Below are positions 42,831 to 50,764 of a DNA stretch of 64,000 nt, piece by piece (the stretch's first letter is position 1; the number at the start of each line of letters is the position of its first letter). The notes under the pieces are model-generated. The model was not told the origin of the DNA and did not search any database. It saw nothing but the letters and a program-made list of their open reading frames with translations. The stretch is from Kineosporia corallincola. GTDB lineage: Bacteria; Actinomycetota; Actinomycetes; Actinomycetales; Kineosporiaceae. The position numbers were made by a program, and so were the translations under genes. The stretch is from assembly GCF_018499875.1 (NCBI RefSeq), contig NZ_JAHBAY010000002.1:1-64000 (forward strand), read 5' to 3'.

Positions 42831-44065
42831 ACAGCTGGGCAGTGGGCGACGTGAGCGACGTGAGCGAGGGATCCGGCCTCAGGGAGCCGGGCACGGCTGA
42901 GGTACCGGATCCTCCTGAGACGCCGGATCTGGACGACTGGCACCACCTGCTGCTGCGGATGGCCGGGGCGCTTCCGGACGAGGCAATCAGCGACGCGCGG
43001 GCCTGGCTCGCCGAAGGCGCTGTGCAGGACGTGGCCTCGGTGGTGGCGTTCGCCGCGGTGGCCCGGCAGACGCCGGTCTGGGACCTGGACACCCTGGTGC
43101 TGCTGGACGAACTCGAGCGGGCCGGTGACCAGGTGGAAGCGCTGAGCGACCTGGTCGTCACGCAGGACGTCGCCGATGCCTCCGGCGCCTGGGCGTTCGC
43201 ACCGGTCCGGGTGAGGACCGAGGTCGAGGCCGAGACGGAAACCCCCGTCCTGGATCTCACCGCCGTCCGCCCGGACCCTGACGACGAGGACGACGGGGAC
43301 GACGGCGCGGACAGGATCGATCGCGCCGCCGTCCAGGCCGTGCAGGACGAGAGCGAGGTGGTGGCGCTCTGGCGGGCCTGGCGGGTGCCGGCCGCCGCCC
43401 ACGCCCGTTTCGGCCCCGTCTCGCCGGACAGCCGCAGGGTGTATCTCGTCGCAGCCCGGGTGTCGGCCGACGGCGCGCTCGCCGGCCTCGCCGCCCGCCT
43501 GCAACTGAGGCTGCTGGCGGCGGGGGAGGACGATCCGCAGGTCGAGGTGTGGCCGGAGGGCGGCGGCCTGCCCCCATATCAGAGTGCTGCCTGGTTGCGC
43601 TCGGCCCTGCTCTGGGCACGGGAGCCGGGGCCGGTCCTGCGGCTCGCCCGTTCCTTCGACGCCGTCCGGTCCCAGGAGGGACCGCAGTTCGATCCGGGCC
43701 ACCCGCGGATCGAGGAGACCGCCGAGATCGCCCGTCTGCTGGAGTATCTCGGCGGCGCGGCGCTGGTGCTGGCCAGCGACGTCACGATGCCCGACGTGCT
43801 GGAGCCCGGCAGCGGGGCGGTGGTGCCGCTGTCGCTGCGCACCGACGGTACCTGGATCTGGTCGGACTCGGTGGCGTACTACCTGGAGCGGTACGGCCTC
43901 AGTCCCGAGCCGGAGCTGTGGGAGCACCTGAGGGCGCAGGCCGGCGGCTGCCCGCCGGTGTCCGCCGTCGCCCTGCACCGGGCCTGGTGCCTTCTGGTGC
44001 AGGGCCGCGACACCACCGACGCCGAGGTCGTCTGGCAGGTGCCGGTGCCGTCAGGTGTGCCCTGA
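42827..44065 (+). CDS. Acidic partner protein translationally coupled to the giant gene
   Basis: The ATG overlaps the giant gene's TGA as ATGA, which decides the start (412 residues) and implies coupled translation. The N-terminal ~130 residues are helical (DDWHHLLLRMAGALPDEAI, ARAWLAEGAVQDVASVVAF). They are followed by an acidic stretch (PDPDDEDDGDDGADRID) and a mixed alpha/beta C-terminal half ending in WQVPVPSGVP. No signal peptide or membrane segment. Unlike its neighbour it contains cysteines (GGCPP, AWCLL). Family not recognised. Position and coupling suggest a chaperone, secretion adaptor or immunity partner of the giant protein; this is inference from context. Confidence 0.85.
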   Translation: MNSWAVGDVSDVSEGSGLREPGTAEVPDPPETPDLDDWHHLLLRMAGALPDEAISDARAWLAEGAVQDVASVVAFAAVARQTPVWDLDTLVLLDELERAGDQVEALSDLVVTQDVADASGAWAFAPVRVRTEVEAETETPVLDLTAVRPDPDDEDDGDDGADRIDRAAVQAVQDESEVVALWRAWRVPAAAHARFGPVSPDSRRVYLVAARVSADGALAGLAARLQLRLLAAGEDDPQVEVWPEGGGLPPYQSAAWLRSALLWAREPGPVLRLARSFDAVRSQEGPQFDPGHPRIEETAEIARLLEYLGGAALVLASDVTMPDVLEPGSGAVVPLSLRTDGTWIWSDSVAYYLERYGLSPEPELWEHLRAQAGGCPPVSAVALHRAWCLLVQGRDTTDAEVVWQVPVPSGVP

Positions 44066-44092
44066 ACCGCCGGCCGGGCTACCGAAAAGCGT

Positions 44093-44746
44093 TCAGGAGG
44101 CGCGATCCACGACGTCGGGGGCGAGGAGCTCGGTCTCCTCGACCTCGCCCTCGATCATCTCCACGACCTCCACGGACACCCGCATCCCCGGACTCTGGGC
44201 GTCATTCACGTTCCGTGCCAGGACGAACGGTCCGGCGACGTCCCACCGGAACCGGGTCTCGTAGGTGAACCCGTCCTCCTCGCCGGTCATCTCGGATTCC
44301 ATCACCTGGGTTTCCCTGCCCAGGACGCTGCCGGTTCCGGCCGGTCGCCAGGAGCCGGTCTCCAGAGGGACGAAGAGCTGCTCCACCGCCGGGAGCAGGT
44401 CGGTGGCGGGCAGGACCCACGGTGCCATCCCGGGCTCGTGCACCTCGGCGACGTCGGTGTGCAGGTCCCCGTAGATCTCGGTCGGGACCTCGTGCGGCCG
44501 GGCCGCGGCAGCCGCGGCGTCCATGAATTCCTCGATCGTGCGCGGCATGAGGCCGAATCCCTGAACAGCGGTGACATCGCCCACCAGCTCAGCCGGGCGG
44601 CGCCCGTCACCGTCCTGGATGCGGAAGCGGTGCCCGTCCGTCCAGATGACGATGGTCGTGGTGATCTCCGGGGTCCCGGGCAGCCGGCGGGTGCGGCGAA
44701 GTTCGGCGCGGAGGTTCGGGAACTGTCGGGGGGTGCTGGTGCTCAT
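44093..44746 (-). CDS. Hypothetical protein (217 residues), convergent to the giant operon
   Basis: ATG start at 44746 with a weak GGAAGG about 14 nt upstream. N-terminal arginine-rich segment (LRAELRRTRRLPG), then beta strands (TTTIVIWTDGHRFRI), a helix rich in Ala and an acidic C-terminus. No signal peptide, no transmembrane segment, no cysteine. It faces the partner gene with only 27 bp between the stops. Not recognised. It could belong to the giant locus (for example as a small accessory or immunity protein), but nothing in the sequence proves it. Confidence 0.7.
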   Translation of the reverse strand: MSTSTPRQFPNLRAELRRTRRLPGTPEITTTIVIWTDGHRFRIQDGDGRRPAELVGDVTAVQGFGLMPRTIEEFMDAAAAAARPHEVPTEIYGDLHTDVAEVHEPGMAPWVLPATDLLPAVEQLFVPLETGSWRPAGTGSVLGRETQVMESEMTGEEDGFTYETRFRWDVAGPFVLARNVNDAQSPGMRVSVEVVEMIEGEVEETELLAPDVVDRAS

Positions 44747-44853
44747 TCGATATCGCCTTCCGGCCTCAGATGATCGAGGGTGGTGCCGCCGGTCGCCACC
44801 GGGCCTGTGAGGCCGCGTTCGGGGGACCAGTATGAGTACGGCTTCCCTGATGG

Positions 44854-44871
44854 GAATACCTAGCAGTATTC
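44854..44871. promoter_or_regulatory. Candidate dyad operator upstream of the 217-residue gene
   Basis: Perfect inverted repeat GAATAC-N6-GTATTC about 110 bp upstream of the ATG at 44746, in a local AT-rich patch. On the minus strand it sits where a -35 region would be for a TACTCA-like -10 some 15 nt downstream. On the plus strand it is followed by TTTTT, so a weak terminator reading is also possible. Confidence 0.35.
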
Positions 44872-45224
44872 AGTTTTTGACGACGGCATGCCACCTACCA
44901 GCGATGATTGAGCAGGAGTTCACGCAGAATTGACCCACCGATACCACGGGTCAAAGATGACGCCTTCCTCCGGACCGATTGACCGATGGTCTTTTTCGAT
45001 CGACACGGATCCGCTGCCCGATTCCTGGGACGGCAGTGGGCAGCCGGTCTGGCCACCCCGTCGCCGGGCGCCTTCATCGAGCCCGCGCGGAGCGGGAGCT
45101 CTTGCGGCGTGCCCCCTTCCGGTCCCGATCCGCCGTGCGAATCCTTCGTGAACGGGCGCTCATCAGTCCCGGCAGGATCGCGTCGCCGGTCGTAACCTCC
45201 TGCACCCGAACGCTCTTCGAAGAT
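44872..45224. other. Non-coding gap
   Basis: Between the 217-residue gene's upstream dyad and the end of the Hsp70-like gene. Short open frames on both strands have no convincing ribosome binding site or protein-like composition. No RNA gene or repeat is seen. Confidence 0.5.
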
Positions 45225-46442
45225 TCACAATTGCGCGATCAGCCAGGAGACGAGCAGCCCGACCAGCACCGTCACCGACACGACGGCCGCGAAGAGCCCC
45301 AGTGCCGCGCCCGTGGTCAGGGCGCGAGTGCGCGGGCCGGGAACGGCGGGGGACGTCGTCGCGATCTCGCCCAGCCGTTCCGCCGCGATCACCGCCGCGC
45401 CGAGCGCGACCGAGTGCTGAGGATGCGAGCCGGTGAGGACCGGGCAGCCCAGCTCCCGCTCCAGCAGCTCGCGAACCAGGGGAATCCGTGAGGACCCGCC
45501 GACCAGCAGGATGCCCGACAGGTCGGCTGCGGTGTGCCCGGCGGAGGCGAGCGCCCGGTGCACGGCGGCAATGGTCGATTCGATGGCGGGCCGGATCATC
45601 GACTCGAACTCCTCACGGCTCAGGCTCACCTCCTGGTGCCGGCCGGGAACGATGACCGGGATCGTGACCTTGTCGGTGCGGGACACCGCCTCCTTGGCCC
45701 AGATGCATTCGTCCCGGAGCTGGCGCAGCGCGCGCCCCTGAAGGGCGTCCTCGGGGGACAGCGCGGACACGGCGCCGTCGGTCGCGCGGTCCACGTGCTC
45801 CAGAAGGGCCTTGTCGAAGTCGATACCCCCCACCCACTCGACGCCCTCAGGCACCCCGACCAGCTCCATCCGGTGCTCGTCGGCCCGGATGACCGCTGTG
45901 TCGAAGGTGCCACCGCCCAGGTCATAGACCGCCAGCAGCGTCTCGTGCGTCATCGGCCGCACGAGCGCGTAGTGGCGGGCCGCGGCGACCGGCTCGGTGA
46001 AGATGCTGACCAGCTCGGGGGACAACCCGGCCTGCTGGGGGACGTCGTCGAACTGCTCACGACGGTAGGCGCCCCAGACCGCCGGGCAGGTCAGGACGAT
46101 CCGCCCGGGCGGCTCGCCCTCGAGCAACGTCACCTGCTGCACCACGTTGCTCAGCGTGGAGGCCATCAGGGCGACCGCCGAGTGCGGCTGGCCGCCGAGG
46201 ATCAGCGGGGTCGGGTCGCCCATCCGGCGTTTGAAGTCGCGGCTGATCCGGTCCGGAGCGTCTTCGTCCGACTGCCGCAGCAGGTCGCCGACCGTCAGCG
46301 TCCCGTCCTCCCGGACCCGGACGACGGAGGGCATCAGCACCTGGTGCTCGCTGATCGTCACCATGCTCGGGCGCTCGCCCGGACGGCACACCGCCGCCCG
46401 CGTGAACGTCGTGCCCAGGTCCACGCCCAATGCGTAGCTCAA
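45225..46442 (-). CDS. Hsp70-like ATPase with a C-terminal membrane anchor
   Basis: The TTG start at 46442 is chosen because GGAGGA lies a few bases upstream and the protein then begins SYALGVDLGTTF (405 residues). An Hsp70 nucleotide-binding domain is complete: phosphate-1 DLGTTF, phosphate-2 VYDLGGGTFD, adenosine motif ILLVGGSSRIPLV. The usual substrate-binding domain is missing. Instead a ~30-residue hydrophobic segment (ALGLFAAVVSVTVLVGLLV) ends the protein, so it is probably membrane-anchored. Actinomycetes carry many such DnaK-like proteins of unknown client. It is divergent from an ECF sigma gene, which suggests a shared stress or envelope role. Confidence 0.88.
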   Translation of the reverse strand: MSYALGVDLGTTFTRAAVCRPGERPSMVTISEHQVLMPSVVRVREDGTLTVGDLLRQSDEDAPDRISRDFKRRMGDPTPLILGGQPHSAVALMASTLSNVVQQVTLLEGEPPGRIVLTCPAVWGAYRREQFDDVPQQAGLSPELVSIFTEPVAAARHYALVRPMTHETLLAVYDLGGGTFDTAVIRADEHRMELVGVPEGVEWVGGIDFDKALLEHVDRATDGAVSALSPEDALQGRALRQLRDECIWAKEAVSRTDKVTIPVIVPGRHQEVSLSREEFESMIRPAIESTIAAVHRALASAGHTAADLSGILLVGGSSRIPLVRELLERELGCPVLTGSHPQHSVALGAAVIAAERLGEIATTSPAVPGPRTRALTTGAALGLFAAVVSVTVLVGLLVSWLIAQL

Positions 46443-46649
46443 CGATCCTCCGGTCTCAGTACCTACCCCACCACATCGGACGACGAGGAAGACGGCGGCC
46501 CCGTTCATCCGGCCGCCAAATTTCTTCCTCCTCCGGCTGAACCGGACTGTCCCGGTATCCGTGATGCGCAAGGAGGCCTCACCCGCCCCCGCCGGAACGT
46601 CACCCGAAGCAGTCGCGGTGACACCTGTCAGTGATCAGAGGAGGCGACG
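46443..46649. promoter_or_regulatory. Divergent promoter region between Hsp70-like and sigma genes
   Basis: This 207-bp spacer must hold promoters for both genes. A TGAACC ... CCGTGA pair around 46,540-46,565 loosely resembles an ECF-type -35/-10, but the spacing (about 15) is not convincing. No palindrome stands out. Confidence 0.3.
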
Positions 46650-47258
46650 ATGAAGCACGTGCAGCCCGGCGGCCCCGGGACGTGGTACCGCGAGCCGGAG
46701 GCGTGTGTGCCCGGCGCCCTCCGCCCCCGTCATCCCGTGACCGGAGAAGAGCGGCAGGAGCGGATGCGGGCCGTCGTCGAGGAGACGGGCCCGGCTCTGC
46801 GGCGATATCTGCTCCGGCTGAGCCACGGCCGACCGGACGCCGCCGAGGACCTCTACCAGGAGGTGCTGCTGCGGGTCTGGCGAAAGATCGACATGCTCCC
46901 GGACGGATCCGAGTCCCGGCGGCGGTGGCTGTTCACCGTGGCGCGCAACCTGGTGATCGACGACAACCGGGCCCGGGCGTGTCGCCCCGAGGAGGTTTTC
47001 GGCGAGGACATCAGCCACCTGCCGTCAACGGCCGACGAAGTCTTCGAGCACCTGGACGACCGCCAGGTGGCCAGGCAGTTGCTGGACGTGCTCACCCCGG
47101 CCCAGCGCGCCGTCCTGGTCTGGCAGCACTACTACGACGCGAGCGTGGCCGAGACGGCCGCGCACCTGGGCATTCCCGAGGGGACGGTGCGCTCACGCAC
47201 CTACTATGCGCTCCGGGCGGCCCGGGCCGTGGCCGCGACACCCGCCGGCCTACGGTGA
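46650..47258 (+). CDS. ECF-family RNA polymerase sigma factor
   Basis: ATG with GAGGAG 7-8 nt upstream; 202 residues. Region 2 is at about 40-110 (AAEDLYQEVLLRVWRKID, then RRWLFTVARNLVIDDNRAR). Region 4 is at about 140-195 (LTPAQRAVLVWQHYYDASVAETAAHLGIPEGTVRSR), a typical helix-turn-helix. The ~45-residue N-terminal extension before region 2 is longer than usual. No anti-sigma gene adjoins, unlike many ECF loci; the divergent membrane-anchored Hsp70-like protein is the only adjacent partner candidate (inference). Confidence 0.92.
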   Translation: MKHVQPGGPGTWYREPEACVPGALRPRHPVTGEERQERMRAVVEETGPALRRYLLRLSHGRPDAAEDLYQEVLLRVWRKIDMLPDGSESRRRWLFTVARNLVIDDNRARACRPEEVFGEDISHLPSTADEVFEHLDDRQVARQLLDVLTPAQRAVLVWQHYYDASVAETAAHLGIPEGTVRSRTYYALRAARAVAATPAGLR

Positions 47259-47583
47259 AAACTTCTGTCGTACAGCATGTTCAGCTGGAATCTGCGCTCC
47301 GGGCGCGGGAAAGGTCTCGCGGGAGCGGCGAAAACGCCGGTCCTGCGATGATCTCGTGCGCCGGCGTCGAGCGGGACTCGCGATGTGGGACGACGGCTAT
47401 GATCTGGATTCGTTCAAGAATTTGGATTCGCGATGGATGGGCAATGAACCCAGGTCAGCAGAGCCTGACGGGCCAACGACCGGGGCCGTGGTAGCTGGCG
47501 GCCGGAGAAGTATGGCAGCACAGCACTTTTTGTCTGCGACACTATCGTCGATCGCGGGGCGGAACATCCGCCCAGGAGGCGCG
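47259..47583. other. Non-coding gap upstream of the lectin gene
   Basis: The lectin frame is open through most of this stretch, but the strong AGGAGG-ATG at 47584 argues the coding region starts there. TGGATTCG occurs twice 19 bp apart (47,403 and 47,422). No clear promoter or RNA is seen. Confidence 0.4.
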
Positions 47584-48462
47584 ATGGACAACGATCGAGG
47601 CCTGAGGCCTCCAGTGAGGTGTAGTTCGGTGCGCTTTTCCCTGCCCGCGCCCCCGACGGGCCGTCCTCGGCTGCTCGTCGCGGTCGGATCCCTGTTCGTC
47701 GCCACCGGTCTGGCACTGGGACTGTTCGCCCTCAGCGCGGCGACCCGGCCCGGCGACACCGACGTGACGACGCTGGCGGTGCCGTCCATCTCCGGAACCG
47801 GTGCCGGCCCGGTGATCTCGGCCCCGACCGGGACCCCGGCGAAGACGTCCACCCCCCGCAGCACCCAGGCGCATCACAGCGCCACCCCCAACTCGGGGGG
47901 ACGTACACGCACGACCACCACGACCGTCACGCACGCCCCGGCCGCCGGCAAGACGACCGGAAAGTTGAGTGCGGGAAGCAAGGCCACGACCACCACCCAG
48001 GCCGGCACGACAGCGGTGAGCTTCCCCGCCACCTTCCTGATCAAGAACTCCGGCACCGGCTACTGCGTGGACCTGCCCGGATACGGTGCGGTCAACTCCG
48101 GCGACGCCGCTACCCAGTACCCCTGCAGCGGCGGTGACAGTGACAACCAGGTCTACGAGAAAGTGGGCTCGGGCCAGAGTTTCCTGCTGCGCCAGACCCT
48201 GAGCAACCTGTGCATGGACGTCACCGGGGCAGGCGTGGTGCCGGCCGGATCGAACCTCCTGGTGTTCCCCTGCGTCTCCGGTGACGGCGACAACCTCATG
48301 TTCCGGGCCCAGAAGAGCGGCTCAGGATTCAAGCTGATCAACGTGAAGAGCGGCCTTTGCCTGGATGTCTCGGACGCAGACGGAAAATCCGTCGAGCCGG
48401 ATCAGCCCCTGATCGTGGATGACTGCTCGTCGTCGTCGACACAGGTGTGGACGTTCGCCTGA
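47584..48462 (+). CDS. Membrane-anchored ricin-type beta-trefoil lectin
   Basis: ATG preceded by AGGAGG 5-6 nt upstream; 292 residues. A single N-terminal transmembrane segment (about residues 30-53, LLVAVGSLFVATGLALGLFA) is followed by a ~90-residue Ser/Thr/Pro-rich wall-spanning linker and a C-terminal ricin-type lectin (about 145-292). The lectin has three subdomains with Cys-Asp repeats (GYCVDLPG, LCMDVTG, LCLDVSD) and paired cysteines (YPCSGG, FPCVSG, DDCSSS), ending TQVWTFA as a QxW repeat. Likely binds cell-wall or extracellular carbohydrate. No catalytic domain is attached. Confidence 0.85.
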   Translation: MDNDRGLRPPVRCSSVRFSLPAPPTGRPRLLVAVGSLFVATGLALGLFALSAATRPGDTDVTTLAVPSISGTGAGPVISAPTGTPAKTSTPRSTQAHHSATPNSGGRTRTTTTTVTHAPAAGKTTGKLSAGSKATTTTQAGTTAVSFPATFLIKNSGTGYCVDLPGYGAVNSGDAATQYPCSGGDSDNQVYEKVGSGQSFLLRQTLSNLCMDVTGAGVVPAGSNLLVFPCVSGDGDNLMFRAQKSGSGFKLINVKSGLCLDVSDADGKSVEPDQPLIVDDCSSSSTQVWTFA

Positions 48463-48494
48463 GCCGGGCTCATCACGAACCCGGGCTTCCGGCT

Positions 48495-48511
48495 GATCTT
48501 TCGGGAAGATC
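48495..48511. terminator. Possible bidirectional terminator between lectin and P450 genes
   Basis: GATCTT-TCGGG-AAGATC is a perfect 6-bp stem in the 69-bp gap between two converging genes. There is no T-tract, as is common in actinomycetes. Weak but well placed. Confidence 0.35.
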
Positions 48512-48531
48512 GTGACCAGTGCCCGCGCCGC

Positions 48532-49578
48532 TCACTGCGGCCGGGCACGCACCACCATCACCCGGGACACACCCATCAGGCCGTCCAGCGGAACCCTCGC
48601 CCGCCGTTGCCCGGCATCCACGGTGTACCCACCCTCCCGCAACCGGGACAGCACCATCAAGGCCAGCGGCATGACCAGGTGACGCCCCCAGCAGCGTTCC
48701 CCGACATGCCCGAAAGGAAGGTAGCCGGGATGGGACTCGGGATCGAGGCTGTTCCAGCGCTCCGGCCGGAACACCTCGGGCTCGTCCCACAACGCCGGAT
48801 CGCGCTGACTCAGGAAATTCAGGAACAGCAGATCGTCACCCGGCCCGATCCTCCCGTCGATGGCCGGGTACTCAGGAGAGGCCCTGCGCAACAGGTTCCA
48901 CGACGGCGGCAGCAGGCGTAACGTCTCGTGCAGGATGTGCTCGTCGGGCACATCATCGTCGAACGGCGCCCCCAGCCACAGGGCACTCGTGATCATGGTG
49001 GAGATGAGAAGGCAGACGGGCGCTGCCAGCCGCCGGTACAGAACCATGGCATGCCGCCGCTCGCGGTATCCGGCCTTGCCGGTGGCCATGACCGCCAAAT
49101 GCGAGATCTCCCGCTGCACGGCAGGTTCGGGCAGTGCGGCAACGGCCGCCCCGAACGACGTCCAGGTCATGTGGGGGAGCAGATGCATGCCCCGGCCCGT
49201 CAGCATGCGCAGCAGAAACGGGTCCTCTCCGAACACGAGGTCACGCAGGTACCGGTGCCCGGTCTGCGGCCAGCGACCGCTGAGATCGGCCGCCGGTGCA
49301 TCACGGAGAGCGGCGCGTACGTCCTGGCCCAGTGCCCGCATGCCGGCCGCAGACTCGTGTTTGGTGATCCGGCGACCGAAAATGGGTTTGAAGGTGGGGC
49401 GCTCGTCCGCGCGGGCCGGCCGGCTGGCCAGCAGGGCGTCCGCCAGGTCCGGTCCGCCGACTCCAATCGTGTCGGCCTCCAGGCGAAACAAGTCCTGACC
49501 CAGATGATTTTGCAGGAGCTGCTCGAGCCGGGGAGCGAGAACGGTGACCCGCTGCGGGTGGGGGTGTGTGAGCGTCAC
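48532..49578 (-). CDS. Cytochrome P450, probable RiPP cross-linking enzyme
   Basis: GTG start at 49578 with AGGAG 5 nt upstream (an ATG two bases earlier runs straight into TGA). 348 residues, short for a P450. K-helix ExxR is in HETLRL, FRPERW forms the PERF region, and the haem loop is FGHVGERCWG with the cysteine ligand. The I-helix (LLISTMITSALWLG) lacks the usual acid/Thr pair for oxygen activation. The gene lies 70 nt after a 26-codon peptide gene ending VWYAWI on the same strand, so it most likely builds bonds between the aromatic side chains and backbone of that peptide, as the atropopeptide P450s do. Substrate assignment is inference from context. Confidence 0.9.
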   Translation of the reverse strand: MTLTHPHPQRVTVLAPRLEQLLQNHLGQDLFRLEADTIGVGGPDLADALLASRPARADERPTFKPIFGRRITKHESAAGMRALGQDVRAALRDAPAADLSGRWPQTGHRYLRDLVFGEDPFLLRMLTGRGMHLLPHMTWTSFGAAVAALPEPAVQREISHLAVMATGKAGYRERRHAMVLYRRLAAPVCLLISTMITSALWLGAPFDDDVPDEHILHETLRLLPPSWNLLRRASPEYPAIDGRIGPGDDLLFLNFLSQRDPALWDEPEVFRPERWNSLDPESHPGYLPFGHVGERCWGRHLVMPLALMVLSRLREGGYTVDAGQRRARVPLDGLMGVSRVMVVRARPQ

Positions 49579-49607
49579 ATCGCTCCTGTTCGTGGTCGGA
49601 CTGGGGT

Positions 49608-49639
49608 GTGGCCCCGGCGGAGGATCCCGCCGGGGCCAC
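49608..49639 (-). terminator. Perfect 13-bp hairpin between peptide and P450 genes
   Basis: GTGGCCCCGGCGG, a 6-nt loop, then the exact reverse complement. It lies entirely within the 70-nt gap and has no T-tract. It probably acts as a partial terminator or RNA-stability element that gives more precursor message than enzyme message, a common arrangement in RiPP operons (inference). Confidence 0.6.
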
Positions 49640-49648
49640 GGTGACGCA

Positions 49649-49729
49649 TCAGATCCAGGCGTACCAGACCTTGTTCTTCAGGCTCGTACGGCGGGCGATC
49701 CGGCGCTTCACGGAGTTGATGATGGCCAT
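49649..49729 (-). CDS. Atropopeptide-like RiPP precursor peptide (26 residues)
   Basis: Small gene with an ideal ribosome site (GAGGAG, 7 nt before ATG). The leader (residues 1-20) is basic: MAIINSVKRRIARR followed by TSLKNK. The last six residues are VWYAWI. Tryptorubin A, the founding atropopeptide, is the hexapeptide AWYIWY folded by one P450; this core has the same x-W-Y-x-W-x pattern at the very C-terminus. No protease or transporter gene adjoins, which also fits that family, where the leader is removed by unlinked proteases. Too short for routine gene calling and easily missed. Confidence 0.8.
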   Translation of the reverse strand: MAIINSVKRRIARRTSLKNKVWYAWI

Positions 49730-49762
49730 CGCTGTCTCCTCGGGTGATCGAAAGATTCCGAC

Positions 49763-49810
49763 AAAAAGGATGATAAGTAGCGAAGATGACGAATGTGTTG
49801 CCTGAGGCAA
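49763..49810 (-). promoter_or_regulatory. Candidate promoter and operator of the RiPP operon
   Basis: On the minus strand TATCAT (49770-49775) matches five of six -10 bases and would start transcription about 33 nt before the peptide ATG. A perfect dyad TTGCC-TGA-GGCAA (49798-49810) lies just upstream, at the -35 position, where the -35 itself is weak. That suggests control by an unlinked regulator. No regulator gene is adjacent. Confidence 0.4.
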
Positions 49811-49975
49811 GGATCCCCTCCGGCGCGCCGCGATTCATGACTGCCCCGAAGTACCTGGTTCATGCATTGCCGAACAGGCTTTCGGTGCTCGCATTGTCTG
49901 AGACCGCTGCACCGATAGAATTCACCGGATCCACAGCCCGCAAGGAATCGGCTTCGGCGAAGGATCAGTTCCAGC

Positions 49976-50764
49976 ATGGATCAAGATCGGCCACAACACC
50001 CTCCGCTGTCCGTCAGTGTTGTCATTGCCTGCCGAAACTCGGCTTCTACGCTGGGACTACAGCTCGAGGCGCTGGCAGGGCAGACCTATGAAGGATGCTG
50101 GGAGGTGATCGTCAGCGACAACGGCTCCACGGATGCTCTGCTGAAGGTGGTGGACGAGTTTCGCGACCGGTTGCCCGGTCTGCGGGTGATCGACTCGTCC
50201 GGGCGCCTCGGAGCAGGCTGTGCCCGCAACGCGGCTGCGGAAACAGCGAAATACGAGTATCTGGCTTTCTGTGACGCCGATGACGAGGTGACTCCGACCT
50301 GGCTCGCCGCGCTGGCTGAGGCTCTTCAGGAAAATGATTTCGTGGCAGGTCGCTTCGAGCCCAGCAAACTCAATGCGCGCCGGTCCCGCACCCTCCAGCA
50401 GGATTCGCAGCTACAGACGTCCCCCTTCGGCCCGGGGCTCCCGCACGCCGGCGCCGGGAACATGGGCATCCGCCGTAGCGTCTTCCTGGCGGTGGGCGGG
50501 TTCGATCAGTCGTTGAGAACCCTTGAAGACACGGATTTGTGCTGGAGGGTTCAGCTGGCCGGGCACCGCCTGGTCTTTGCTCCCCGCGCCATCGTGCACG
50601 TGCGCCTGCGCTCGGGCGTGATCGCGATGTGGCGGCAGGGCGCTCCTACGGCCGGGCCGCCGCTGGACTGGAGCGGCGGTACGGGGCAGGTGAGCCACGG
50701 GATGCGGCCTCGTTCGGGGGCGACCAGTCAAGTCGGGCGGCATCGATTTCTGCTGCGGCGGTGA
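49976..50764 (+). pseudogene. Family-2 glycosyltransferase, apparently frameshifted near its 3' end
   Basis: Begins MDQDRPQHPPLSVSVVIACR with a GT-A fold: SVVIACRNS nucleotide-binding strand, ISDNGS-like VSDNGSTD, catalytic FCDADDEV, then MGIRRSVFLAVGGFDQ and LEDTDLCWR acceptor motifs. After IAMWRQG (about 50,640) the frame gives APTAGPPLDWSGG, unlike the family, and stops at 50764. The +1 frame at the same point gives RSYGRAAAGLERRYGAG, the helix such enzymes normally have, and continues to 50877. One base appears missing from GGG at 50638-50640. Either a real inactivating frameshift or a sequencing error. Confidence 0.75.

Noticed and set aside
3-42830. Polyketide or non-ribosomal peptide synthase
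   Set aside because: Size fits, but there are no ketosynthase, adenylation, carrier or condensation motifs and no cysteine at all.
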